DNA from: Cupriavidus pauculus
GTDB taxonomy: Bacteria > Pseudomonadota > Gammaproteobacteria > Burkholderiales > Burkholderiaceae
NCBI RefSeq assembly: GCF_022179805.1
Contig: NZ_BPUO01000005.1
Span: forward strand, 186,001-250,000
DNA: 64,000 nt
Direction: 5' to 3'
This document shows, in pieces, positions 39,849 through 49,143 of the stretch. Below the pieces are notes generated by a model. That model saw only the letters and a program-made list of their open reading frames with translations, made no database searches and was not told the DNA's origin. The position numbers were made by a program, and so were the translations under genes. Numbering within the stretch: the first letter of the stretch is position 1; each line of letters starts with the position of its first letter.

Positions 39849-42848
39849 GTGAAGCAATTGCAGCGTTTAATCCGGGGACTTTTCCATGAGGTTGGCGACG
39901 ATGCGCCGCGTCGCTCCATGGCGCGCGTCTGCCGCAATGCGATGCTGGCCGTGGCGGCCGTGGCATCGGCGGGTGCTGTCGTGCTGGGCTCGCTGACGCC
40001 GTCGGCCGACGCGCTGGCCCAGGCCAACCCCCAAGCCACCCCCCAGGCCGTGCCGCAGGCGCCCACCGCCCCCAATGTCGCCTTCCACTATGGCAGCCGG
40101 CCGCCCGTCGACCTGCTGCAGGCGTTTGACGTGGCCGTGGTCGAACCCGACAGCGGCTTCGATCCGCGTACTGCCAAGACGCCGAATACCGCCTGGTTTG
40201 CCTACGTGAGCCTGGGCGAGGTGCTGCCCAGCCGCGCCTACTTCCCGGACATCCCCAAGAACTGGCTCACCGGCAGCAACGACGCCTGGAACGCCCGCGT
40301 GGTGGACCAGGCCGCCGATGGCTGGCCCGCGTTCTACGTGGACCGCGTGATCGCGCCACTGTGGGACCGCGGCTACCGTGGTTTCTTCATGGACACCATG
40401 GATTCGTATCACCTGGTGGCCAAGACCGACGCCGAGCGTGCCCGGCAGGAAGCCGGCATGGTGCGCGTGATCCAGGCCATCAAGGCACGCTATCCCGAGG
40501 CGAAGCTGCTGTTCAACCGTGGCTTCGAGATCCTGCCGCAGGTGCATTCGCTGGCCTACGGCGTGGTGTTTGAATCGCTGTTCCGGGGCTGGAACCAGGC
40601 GCAGGCCACCTATACCGAGGTCAGCCAGCAGGACCGCGACTGGCTCCTGAACCAGGCCCGCATCATCCGCGACCAGTACAAGCTGCCGGTCATCTCCATC
40701 GATTACTGCCCGCCGGCCGACCGCAAGTGCCAGCGCGATACCGCGCGCCGCATCCGCGCGCAGGGCATTACGCCGTACGTGACCGATTCCGGCCTGCAGA
40801 CCGTGGGCGTGGGCCAGATCGAAGTGATGCCGCGCCGCGTGCTGGTGCTGCAGGAAAGCCAGCCGGGCGTGTCGATCGACAACAGCGAAGGCGTGCGCTT
40901 TGTGTCGATGCCGCTGAACTACCTTGGCTATCGCGTCGACTTCGCCGAGACCCGGGACGCGCCGCCCGAGATCACGCCTGACCGCTACGCGGGTGTGGTG
41001 GTGTGGGCCAACGGCTATTTCACGCGCAACGCCGGCCGTTACCAGGCCTGGCTGGACAAGCTGACCCAGCAGGGCATACCGGTGGTGTTCATGAATGGCT
41101 TCGGCATGCCGGCCAGTAGTCCGCTGTTGCGCAACCTGGGCCTGAAGACGGTCAAGGGGCGTCTGACGGGGCCGGTGCAGATCGTGTCGCAGGACAAGAT
41201 GATGGGCTTCGAGCAGCCCGTGGCGCCCGATGCCACCGAGGCGGTGGCCGTGCAGATCCAGGACGGCGCGGCCGACACGCGCTCGCTGCTGCGCCTGCGC
41301 GCCGGCACCGTGACCTACGATGCGGCGGCCATCACGAAGTGGGGCGGCTATGTCACCGGCCCGTACGCCGTGCGCCAGAACTACGCGATTCGCCAGAATT
41401 CGTCGAGCGACCAGGACCGCTGGATCGTGCAGCCGCTGGACTTCCTGCGCGAGGCTTTGCGCCTGCGCCAGATGCCGGTGCCTGATACCACCACCGAAAG
41501 CGGGCGTCGCCTGCTGACGATCCATATCGATGGCGACGGGTTTGCCTCGAAGGCCGAAATCCCGGGCGGCGGCTTCTCGGGCGAGGTGCTGCTCCGCGAA
41601 ATCTTCGACCGCTACCGCCTGCCGATGACCATGTCGGTGATCGAGGGCGAAGTGGGCAAGACGGGCATGTACCCGAAGCTGACCCCCGAACTGGAGCCGA
41701 TCGCGCGCAAGATCTTTGCGCAGCCGTATGTCGAGGTGGCCAGCCACACGTATTCGCATCCGTTCGAATGGGGCCGCACGGTGCCAAATGGCCAGCCAAG
41801 CGACGCCCGGGTGACCGAAGGCGACGACGAGTATCACCTGGCGATTCCCGGCTACAAGCTCGACCTGAACCGCGAGATCGGCGGGTCCATCGACTACATC
41901 AACAAGGTGCTGTCGCCGAACAAGCCGGTGAAGATGCTGCTGTGGCCCGGCGACTGCCAGGCCCCGCCCGAGGCGATCAAGCTGACGGATGCGGCCGGCG
42001 TGCTGAACATGAACGGCGGCGACACGCTGATCACGCGCAGCAACCCCACCTGGACGGCCATCGCGCCGCTGGGCATCCACAAGGCCGACCACACGTTCCA
42101 GGTGTTCGCGACCAACCAGAACGAGAACGTCTACACGAACCTGTGGCGCGGCCCGTACTACGGTTTCGAACGCGTGATCGAAACCTGGGAGATGACCGAG
42201 AAGCCGTATCGCTTCAAGGCCGTGAACATCTACTATCACAGCTACGCGGGCACCAAGGCCGCATCGCTGAAGTCGCTGCGCAAGGTGTATGACTACGTGC
42301 TGACGCAGAACCTGCTGCCGATGCACTCCACGGACTACGTGCGCAAGGTGCTGGACTGGCAGGGCATGGCCGTGGCACGCGAACTCGGCGATGGTGCCAA
42401 TGGCGCGGCGGCTGCCGGCGCCTGGCTGGTGCGCGGCGACGGCAACCTGCGCAACCTGCGCTGGACCGGCGCGGGCGTGCCCGACGTGGCCACCGCAACC
42501 GGCGTGACCGGCTCGTCGCCGGCGCCCGGCGGCGGCGTCTACGTGCACCTGGCCGGCGGCAATGCGCGCTTCAACTTTGTGCAGGCGTCCACGCGGGCCG
42601 TGCCGGAGCTGCCCGAGGCCAACGGCCTGGTGCGCGACTGGCGCCGCGACGGCAATACCACCCGCTTTGCTTTCTCCGGCTACTACAAGCCGTTCTTCCG
42701 GCTTGCCAATGCCGGCCAGTGCAGTGTGACCATCGATGGCAAGCCCGCCCGTGGCGTGCGCGAGAACAACACGCTGCGTTTCGATACTCAAGCGGTAAAT
42801 GATCCGATCAATGTCCAGCAACAAGTCGAAGTCCGCTGCGGCGCCTGA
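39849..42848 (+). CDS. pelA: PelA, bifunctional Pel hydrolase/deacetylase
   Basis: A 999-residue periplasmic enzyme. After an N-terminal signal region with hydrophobic AMLAVAAVASAGAVVLGSL and a Gln/Pro-rich linker, residues 75-320 form the GH114/GH166-like glycoside hydrolase (FFMDTMDS, LLFNRGFE, FESLFRGW). The later polysaccharide deacetylase domain has D561 and D563 in HIDGDGF and H633 and H637 in SHTYSHPFEW as metal and catalytic residues. A beta-rich C terminus follows. PelA partly deacetylates and trims the Pel polymer. First gene of pelABCDEFG; it overlaps pelB by 50 bases. Confidence 0.94.
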   Translation: MKQLQRLIRGLFHEVGDDAPRRSMARVCRNAMLAVAAVASAGAVVLGSLTPSADALAQANPQATPQAVPQAPTAPNVAFHYGSRPPVDLLQAFDVAVVEPDSGFDPRTAKTPNTAWFAYVSLGEVLPSRAYFPDIPKNWLTGSNDAWNARVVDQAADGWPAFYVDRVIAPLWDRGYRGFFMDTMDSYHLVAKTDAERARQEAGMVRVIQAIKARYPEAKLLFNRGFEILPQVHSLAYGVVFESLFRGWNQAQATYTEVSQQDRDWLLNQARIIRDQYKLPVISIDYCPPADRKCQRDTARRIRAQGITPYVTDSGLQTVGVGQIEVMPRRVLVLQESQPGVSIDNSEGVRFVSMPLNYLGYRVDFAETRDAPPEITPDRYAGVVVWANGYFTRNAGRYQAWLDKLTQQGIPVVFMNGFGMPASSPLLRNLGLKTVKGRLTGPVQIVSQDKMMGFEQPVAPDATEAVAVQIQDGAADTRSLLRLRAGTVTYDAAAITKWGGYVTGPYAVRQNYAIRQNSSSDQDRWIVQPLDFLREALRLRQMPVPDTTTESGRRLLTIHIDGDGFASKAEIPGGGFSGEVLLREIFDRYRLPMTMSVIEGEVGKTGMYPKLTPELEPIARKIFAQPYVEVASHTYSHPFEWGRTVPNGQPSDARVTEGDDEYHLAIPGYKLDLNREIGGSIDYINKVLSPNKPVKMLLWPGDCQAPPEAIKLTDAAGVLNMNGGDTLITRSNPTWTAIAPLGIHKADHTFQVFATNQNENVYTNLWRGPYYGFERVIETWEMTEKPYRFKAVNIYYHSYAGTKAASLKSLRKVYDYVLTQNLLPMHSTDYVRKVLDWQGMAVARELGDGANGAAAAGAWLVRGDGNLRNLRWTGAGVPDVATATGVTGSSPAPGGGVYVHLAGGNARFNFVQASTRAVPELPEANGLVRDWRRDGNTTRFAFSGYYKPFFRLANAGQCSVTIDGKPARGVRENNTLRFDTQAVNDPINVQQQVEVRCGA

Positions 42849-45800
42849 GCGCGAGCGGCTGTTGCCGCCGGCGCTGGTCCTGACCTTTACCGCGATGGTG
42901 GGGGTGGGCCTGGCGCTGATGTTCCCGCGCGAAACGCTGCGCGAGCGCCTGCTTGGCCAGGGCCGTACGGTCGATGGCCTGACCGTGGCCTACCTGGAAG
43001 CCTGGTCGCGCGTGGCGCCCAACGACACCAGCTTCATGAGCGTGCTGGCCGAGCAGTACGCCCGCAGCGGCCGCCTGGACGACGCCGAGGCGATGCTGGC
43101 CCGCATGCTTGCCGTGCAGGGTCAGGACCTGACCGGCCAGATCCTGCGCACGCGTATCGAGATCACGCAGCAGCGCGCCTACGCGGCGCAACCCGATACG
43201 CCCGAGCGCGCCGAGCGCCTGGCGCTGATGAAGGACCTGCTCAAGCAGGCCACCACGGCCGACGCCATGCGCCGCTGGACGCTGGCCGACCTGCAGACGC
43301 TGGCCACGCAGTCGCGCCAGATCGGCGATGCCGATGCGGCCAACGTGCTGTTCCGCGTGTTGGGCAAGCGCGATCCGGCCAACGCCGACTTCTATAACAA
43401 GCAGCTTGCCAGCATCGCGCTGGCAGGCGGCAACTACCGCGATTCGGCGCAGGCGCTGTTCGACGCGCAGGCCCGCTCGAAGAACCTGTACGAGCAGCGC
43501 ACGCTGTTCCTGCAGGCATTGCAGACGCTGCAGGCGGGCAACCTGCTGGACGATGCGCTGGTGGAAGCCGAGCGCCGTGGCGGCAAGCTGCTCGACGACC
43601 CCGAGGTGCTGCGCTACCTGACGAAGCTGGCGCTGGCCGCCAACAGGCCGGACGTGGCGGCAAAGTACGTGGAGCGGCTGCTGAAGCTGTCGGCCAACAA
43701 GCCGTCGGACGCGGCACGCTTCGCGCTGGCCGAATTGCGCCGCGAACAACTGAGCCGCGACGCGGCTGGGGCGCCCGCCGTGCGCCGCGTGTCGGACACC
43801 GAACCGTGGCTGGCCCGTGGCTACGTGTACCTGGACGGCCCGCGCGGCGTGTCCCGGCGCGAGCAGATGGGCGATTTCGGCATGCGCCGCGTGCACGCCG
43901 ACGCGTCCACGGCGCCGATGCTGGCCCAGGCCACGCCGAAGCCAGGCCCCGGCAATCCGACCCAGGCCGAGGCACAGGCCTCCGCCAAGGATGAAGTGGC
44001 CGCTGCCGTGGCAGGGGGCAAGACCTTCAATGCCGACGACTACGACCTGGCGTATCGCGTGTTCCTGGCCGCCGGCAAGCTCGATCAGGCCCAGAACGTA
44101 GCGCAGCTTGCCGTGCGCAAGCTGCCCAACGAGCCGATCTGGCGCGAGCGCCTGGCGCAGGTCTCCGAATGGAACCGGCAGCCGATGATCGCGCTGCAAA
44201 GCTGGCTCGAATACGCACAGGCTACCAACGACGAGCGCGCGTGGAACAACGTGATGCGCCTGGCGCCGGGCCTCAACGACGACCGCGCCTACCTGGCCGC
44301 GCTGCGCCACCGCGCCACGGGCGGCAACCTGAAGGTCATCGACGAGGTGGTGGCGGCCTATGAACGGCTGGGCGAGCCCGAAGCCGGCATGGCATTCCTG
44401 GACGGCCTGGCCAACGGCCCCAACGGCCGGCAGGTGATGGAACGCAACGCCGACCTGGCCGAGCGCGCAGGCAAGGACGATCGCGCGTTCGAGATCTACG
44501 GCCAGCTGGAAAAGCGCTACGGACCGACGCCGCGCTACGCCATGAAGCGCGCCAACATGCTGTTCGTGCGCGGCCGCCTGAACCAGGCGATGGACGCGCT
44601 GCTGCCGGCGCGCAAGCAGGCCGGCCCGCAGGACCTGCTGTACTGGCGCACGTACACCGAGCTGGCTCGCCTGACGCAGCGCGAAGATCTGCTCAAGGAC
44701 GGCTACCGGCAGATGATGCTGGCGATGGCCCAGACCCACGACGATCACTGCCAGCAGTTTCCGGCCGGTGCCGCGCGCAACGACTGTATTGCCGAAGTGC
44801 GCGATACCGAGGAGGCCGATTTCGCGAACATGGTGCAGTACTATGACCGTTCGCCGATCGACGCGGGACGTATTGCCGAGGCGGGCTGGCGCAAGAGCGG
44901 CAAGTTCGACCAGTTCCAGCTCGCCGTGTACTACTACACGCGTGCACACGCCTATCGCCGTATCGAACTGCTGATGGCGGACCTGACGCCGGCGCAGCGC
45001 CGCGAAGCCGAAGCATCGGCGCTGTTCCTGATGCGCCGGTCCGAGTACTGGCGTCTGACGGGCAATCGCGACCGCTCGCTGGCCGACCTGCGCGCCGCCG
45101 CCGGGCAGCCCGACGCGGACAGCGAGACCTTCGGCGCGCTGCTGTGGGCGCTGGTGGATACCGGCACCGACAGCGAAGTACGCGCGGCCATGCTGCGCCT
45201 GAAGCCCAGTGCGGAGAACGACCCGAACCTGTGGGGTGCGTACGCCGCGGGCGCCATGCGCTTCCAGGATGGCCGCACCGCGCTGCACTACCTGAACAAG
45301 ATGCAGCAGGGCAAGCATGCCGATCCGCTCTGGCTGGGCCTGACCGCCGACGCGTACGAGGCCATTGGCCAGACGTCGACGGCGTGGCGCATCCGCCGCC
45401 AGGCATGGATCGAGCTGCACCACGCCTGGGGCGCTGGCGGCGAGAACTGGAACAACGCCGCCGAGCGTGAAGACGAGGACGACGCGCAGGATGGTCCCGT
45501 GCGGGCCGACCTGCGCCGCCAGCAGGTAGCGCTGGGCCAGGTGTTTGCGTCGGGCGATGTGTCGCGCAGCCTGGTGATCGAGATGCTGCGCCGCGACCGT
45601 GCGGAAGTGGCCGCGCGCCGCGTAGCGCCGGTCGATTCGAAGTCGACGTCGCAACTGGGCAACATACCGGGCCTGCCGCCGCTGGAGGTGGCACCCCCGG
45701 CCGCGCTGGTCGATGCGCAGAATCGTCGCCAGAGCCAGATTTCGGCTGCCAGCCGCGAAGTGGCGCTGGCATGGGCCATGTCGGCGGAGTCGAACGAACT

Positions 45801-46998
45801 GGCCCGCGCCTGGCTGGCGCGGCAGTACGCCAACCGGCTGCAGCGTCCCGCCTATGCCGAGATCGCGATTGCGCTCGATCGCAACGACATGGACCAGCTT
45901 GATCGCATCATGGAGCGCCAGGCTGGCCGCGTGCCCGTGACCAGCACGATCGAGGCCAACCGTCAGCTCGACCGGCTGTCCGCCGCGCAGACCCAGGCGT
46001 ATGAAACGCAGGAACTGGCGCGCACCGACGATACGCTGCAACAGACGCTGGAAGACGCGCTGCTGTTCAATGCCATGGCGCTGGAGCCGCGCGTGACGTT
46101 CCAGCGGCAGAAGCCGCTCGAATACTACGAATACAGCCTGGCCGGCGGCGCGCGGCTGTGGGAAGGCTATGCGCTGAACCTGCGCGGTGTGTTCCGCGAC
46201 CAGCGCTCGGCCGATTCCTCGCAGCTCGTCAATGTGCCCGGCACCGACCGCCGCGGCGAACTGGCGCTGACCTACCGCGACAGCCAGAAGAACTGGGTGC
46301 TCGGCGTGGGCCGCCGCGACGGCCTGCAGAGCTTCACCACGGCGCGGCTGACCGGCAACTGGAACCAGGAAGGCCGCGTCCAGTACACGGGTACGGTCGG
46401 CTACAACCAGACGGCCGACGAATCGGCGCAACTGCGTGTGGGCGGCATGAAGGATGTGGCGGAACTGGGTGCCACGTGGCGCCTGGGCCTGCGCGAATTC
46501 ATCGGCGGCCGCGTGCAGTACAACCATTTCTACGGCCAGGACCGCACGGCGCTGGGCCACGGCATGGTGTTCGACGTCGAGGCCGGCTACCGTATCCGCA
46601 CGCAGTATCCGGACTACACGGTGCGCATCGTCGGCACGCGCGGCATCTACAGCACCAATGGCGGCACGCTGTCGTCGACCATGCAGCGGCTGGTGCCGCC
46701 CGGCGACGACGAGGCAACGCCGGCGTTCTACATGCCGCAAAGCTTTACGCAGGCGGGCGTGCTGTTCGGCTTCGGCACCGACCTGATTGACGACTACACG
46801 CGCAAGTGGCGGCCGTTCATGGAAGCCGGCGCGCTGTACGACACACGCGCGGGCCACAACTTCCGTGGCCAGGTGGGTATTGCCGGGTCGGTGTTTGGCA
46901 ACGACCACCTGTCGCTGTATGTCTCGCACGACACCGCGGCCCGTACCACGGGTACGCCGCTGACCGAAGTTGGCCTGCGCTATCGCTGGCTCTATTGA
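42799..46998 (+). CDS. pelB: PelB, TPR scaffold and outer-membrane Pel porin
   Basis: A 1399-residue protein. One membrane helix near residues 22-42 (LPPALVLTFTAMVGVGLALMF) is followed by about 900 residues of helical tetratricopeptide-like repeats (for example LAEQYARSGRLDDAEAMLARML). The last 300 or so residues alternate polar and aromatic residues and end EVGLRYRWLY, a terminal aromatic beta-barrel strand. PelB anchors PelA and PelC and forms the outer-membrane exit for Pel. It is longer than the roughly 1,190 residues of P. aeruginosa PelB. The ATG at 42799 lies inside pelA; 42811 is an alternative. Confidence 0.92.
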   Translation: MIRSMSSNKSKSAAAPERERLLPPALVLTFTAMVGVGLALMFPRETLRERLLGQGRTVDGLTVAYLEAWSRVAPNDTSFMSVLAEQYARSGRLDDAEAMLARMLAVQGQDLTGQILRTRIEITQQRAYAAQPDTPERAERLALMKDLLKQATTADAMRRWTLADLQTLATQSRQIGDADAANVLFRVLGKRDPANADFYNKQLASIALAGGNYRDSAQALFDAQARSKNLYEQRTLFLQALQTLQAGNLLDDALVEAERRGGKLLDDPEVLRYLTKLALAANRPDVAAKYVERLLKLSANKPSDAARFALAELRREQLSRDAAGAPAVRRVSDTEPWLARGYVYLDGPRGVSRREQMGDFGMRRVHADASTAPMLAQATPKPGPGNPTQAEAQASAKDEVAAAVAGGKTFNADDYDLAYRVFLAAGKLDQAQNVAQLAVRKLPNEPIWRERLAQVSEWNRQPMIALQSWLEYAQATNDERAWNNVMRLAPGLNDDRAYLAALRHRATGGNLKVIDEVVAAYERLGEPEAGMAFLDGLANGPNGRQVMERNADLAERAGKDDRAFEIYGQLEKRYGPTPRYAMKRANMLFVRGRLNQAMDALLPARKQAGPQDLLYWRTYTELARLTQREDLLKDGYRQMMLAMAQTHDDHCQQFPAGAARNDCIAEVRDTEEADFANMVQYYDRSPIDAGRIAEAGWRKSGKFDQFQLAVYYYTRAHAYRRIELLMADLTPAQRREAEASALFLMRRSEYWRLTGNRDRSLADLRAAAGQPDADSETFGALLWALVDTGTDSEVRAAMLRLKPSAENDPNLWGAYAAGAMRFQDGRTALHYLNKMQQGKHADPLWLGLTADAYEAIGQTSTAWRIRRQAWIELHHAWGAGGENWNNAAEREDEDDAQDGPVRADLRRQQVALGQVFASGDVSRSLVIEMLRRDRAEVAARRVAPVDSKSTSQLGNIPGLPPLEVAPPAALVDAQNRRQSQISAASREVALAWAMSAESNELARAWLARQYANRLQRPAYAEIAIALDRNDMDQLDRIMERQAGRVPVTSTIEANRQLDRLSAAQTQAYETQELARTDDTLQQTLEDALLFNAMALEPRVTFQRQKPLEYYEYSLAGGARLWEGYALNLRGVFRDQRSADSSQLVNVPGTDRRGELALTYRDSQKNWVLGVGRRDGLQSFTTARLTGNWNQEGRVQYTGTVGYNQTADESAQLRVGGMKDVAELGATWRLGLREFIGGRVQYNHFYGQDRTALGHGMVFDVEAGYRIRTQYPDYTVRIVGTRGIYSTNGGTLSSTMQRLVPPGDDEATPAFYMPQSFTQAGVLFGFGTDLIDDYTRKWRPFMEAGALYDTRAGHNFRGQVGIAGSVFGNDHLSLYVSHDTAARTTGTPLTEVGLRYRWLY

Positions 46999-47024
46999 TT
47001 TTTTCAAGATAACGAGGGGGATCT

Positions 47025-47576
47025 ATGATGAACAGGACCAATACCCGCATGGGTCGGCTGGTGGCATGGTGTGGCGCGATCGGCGCCGCGCTGTGGCTGG
47101 CGGGCTGCGCCGTGACCGACGTGGGCCGTGCGCCGCAAATGGCCGCGGGCGACACCGTGGCCGTGCTGCCGATCGTGAACTACACGGAAACGCCGCAGGC
47201 CGGCCTGCGTGCCGAAGCCATCGCCGAGTCGCTGCTGAAGACCGGCGGCGTGGCCAACCTGAAGCGCTACCCGGCGGCCCTGAACCCGGAAACGCTGTTC
47301 GAGCCGGCCGAGCGTGAGTCGGTGGCCAAGGCGCTGGAATGGGCCCGTGGCGAGCGCGCACGCTACGCGCTGACCGGTGCCGTGCAGGAATGGCGCTACA
47401 AGGTGGGCGTGGATGGCGAGCCGGCCGTGGGCATCTCGCTGCAGCTGATCGACGTGTCCACCGGCCAGGTGGTGTGGTCGGCCACGGGCAGCAATGCCGG
47501 CTGGAGCCGCGAGTCGCTCTCCGGTGTGGCCCAGAAGCTGCTGCGCCGCCTGCTGGCACCGCTGATGCAGGGCTGA
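47025..47576 (+). CDS. pelC: PelC, outer-membrane-associated lipoprotein
   Basis: A 183-residue lipoprotein with lipobox LAGC (C28) after MGRLVAWCGAIGAALW. The mature part (VAVLPIVNYTETPQAGLRAEAIAESLL, ARYALTGAVQEWRYKVGVDGEPAVGISLQLIDVSTGQVVWSATG) has the PelC fold, which forms a dodecameric ring at the periplasmic side of PelB and funnels the cationic polymer. The ATG follows AACGAGGGGGATC, a strong ribosome-binding site, 26 bases after pelB. Confidence 0.92.
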   Translation: MMNRTNTRMGRLVAWCGAIGAALWLAGCAVTDVGRAPQMAAGDTVAVLPIVNYTETPQAGLRAEAIAESLLKTGGVANLKRYPAALNPETLFEPAERESVAKALEWARGERARYALTGAVQEWRYKVGVDGEPAVGISLQLIDVSTGQVVWSATGSNAGWSRESLSGVAQKLLRRLLAPLMQG

Positions 47577-47649
47577 GCCAGGCGCTCGGAACAGGTTGTG
47601 TACGCGCATGCTTTCGGTGCGCGTGGATTTGAGTTGAATATAAGGACGG

Positions 47650-49140
47650 GTGACAAGCGTGGCTAACACCGCGGAAAAAACGCGCCAGGCAACTCGCCAG
47701 GGGCAAGGCATCGGCCTTGGCGGGCGCTATGCGCGCTGGCTGGCGCCCGCGGGAGGCGGAGCGGCGGCGGTGCTGGAAATGATCGTCGTGATGCTGGTGG
47801 CCATGGCCATTACGTGGGCGATCCTGCCGCAGAATCCGCTGCTGCTGGGCATGGGCTTTCCGTGGGCCTGGCTGCTGCCGGTGATCCTGGCGCTGCGCTA
47901 CGGCACGCTGGTAGGCGTGGGCGCCGTGCTGATGCTGCTGGGCGGCTGGTTCTTCTTCGACGGCATTGGCAGCCATCACGAGGCGTTCCCGCGCATGTTC
48001 TTCCTGGGCGGCCTGTTGCTGGTGCTGGTGGCCGGGCAGTTTGGCGACGTGTGGAACACGCGCCTGGCACGGGCACGCGCCGTGAACCGCTATCTGGACG
48101 AGCGGCTGTCCGCGCTGACCAAGAACCACTACCTGCTGCGTATATCGCACGCCCGGCTGGAGAACGACCTGCTGGCGCGTCCGACCACGCTGCGCGACAC
48201 GCTGTCGCAACTGCGGGCCGTGGCCTTGCAGGATGCGGCGCGCGGCGCCCGCATCGAACGCCTGGCCGGCGCGCAGCCGATGCTGCAGGTGGTGGCGCAG
48301 GCGTGCCAGGTGGAAGGCGCCGCGCTGTACGCGGTTGACGGCGAGACGCTGCTGCCTGAAGCCGTGGCCAGCATTGGCCCCGGCTTTGCGCTGGACATGA
48401 ACGACCCGCTCGTGCGCCATTGCATCGACACGCGCGAACTGGCGCACCTGCGTACCACGGGCCTGCAGCAGGACGCGCAGACCCGCTACGTGGCCGTGGC
48501 GCCGGTGCTGGCTGGCTCCGACCGCCTGATCGGCGTGCTGGTGGTGGAACGCATGCCGTTCCTGTCGCTGACCTATGAAAACCTGCAGCTGCTGATGGTG
48601 CTGATGGGCTACTACGCCGATGGCGTGGAGCATGCCCAGGCCACGCACGGCATCCAGGAACTGGCGCCGGCCATTCCGTACGCGTTCGCGCTGGACTACG
48701 CGCGTCTGTCGCGCCTGCGCCGCGAGACCGGCATCGAGAGTTCGGTGGTGGCACTGGTGTTCGACCTGGACGAAGCGCGCGACGCGCTGTTCGAACAGGT
48801 GGTGCGCAGCCGCCGGGCGCTGGACGTGGCCTGGCCCGCGCGCGGCGCGCATCAGCGCGCCATGCTGACGCTGATGCCGCTGTCCGACAGCCAGGCCGTA
48901 TCGGCCTACCTGGTGCGGATCGAGGACATGCTGCGTGCGCAGTTCGGCACCGATTTCGCCACTGCCCATATCGGCGTGTACACGCTGCCGGTGCCGGCCG
49001 CCGGTTCCGAAGAGGCGCTGGTGCGCCTGCTGCACCGCTGCCACCTGGACGGCAACGCCTCGGCATCGGTCATGGCCGGCGCGGCGTCCGATACCCCCTC
49101 TGGCGCGGCTCCGGCCGGCGGCCAGACGCAGGCGGGCTGA
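47650..49140 (+). CDS. pelD: PelD, c-di-GMP receptor of the Pel synthase
   Basis: A 496-residue inner-membrane protein. Four hydrophobic helices (residues about 40-135, starting VLEMIVVMLVAMAITWAIL) are followed by a coiled stretch, a GAF domain (about 180-330) and a degenerate GGDEF domain without the active GGDEF signature. The candidate c-di-GMP site is R389-x-x-D392 (RALD), equivalent in position to the RxxD motif of P. aeruginosa PelD. Binding of c-di-GMP activates Pel synthesis. Start is GTG at 47650; a second GTG at 47659 is better spaced from AAGGA. Confidence 0.9.
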   Translation: MTSVANTAEKTRQATRQGQGIGLGGRYARWLAPAGGGAAAVLEMIVVMLVAMAITWAILPQNPLLLGMGFPWAWLLPVILALRYGTLVGVGAVLMLLGGWFFFDGIGSHHEAFPRMFFLGGLLLVLVAGQFGDVWNTRLARARAVNRYLDERLSALTKNHYLLRISHARLENDLLARPTTLRDTLSQLRAVALQDAARGARIERLAGAQPMLQVVAQACQVEGAALYAVDGETLLPEAVASIGPGFALDMNDPLVRHCIDTRELAHLRTTGLQQDAQTRYVAVAPVLAGSDRLIGVLVVERMPFLSLTYENLQLLMVLMGYYADGVEHAQATHGIQELAPAIPYAFALDYARLSRLRRETGIESSVVALVFDLDEARDALFEQVVRSRRALDVAWPARGAHQRAMLTLMPLSDSQAVSAYLVRIEDMLRAQFGTDFATAHIGVYTLPVPAAGSEEALVRLLHRCHLDGNASASVMAGAASDTPSGAAPAGGQTQAG

Positions 49141-49143
49141 CGC

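Noticed and set aside
39867..42824. Open frame of 985 codons antisense to pelA
   Set aside because: Composition (His, Val, Gly, Arg blocks) and exact overlap with pelA mark it as a shadow; pelA has clear domains and catalytic residues.
42808..47007. Open frame of 1399 codons antisense to pelB
   Set aside because: It mirrors pelB almost end to end, is rich in His/Arg/Gln/Gly with no domain pattern, and has no ribosome-binding site. It is a typical antisense shadow of GC-rich coding DNA.
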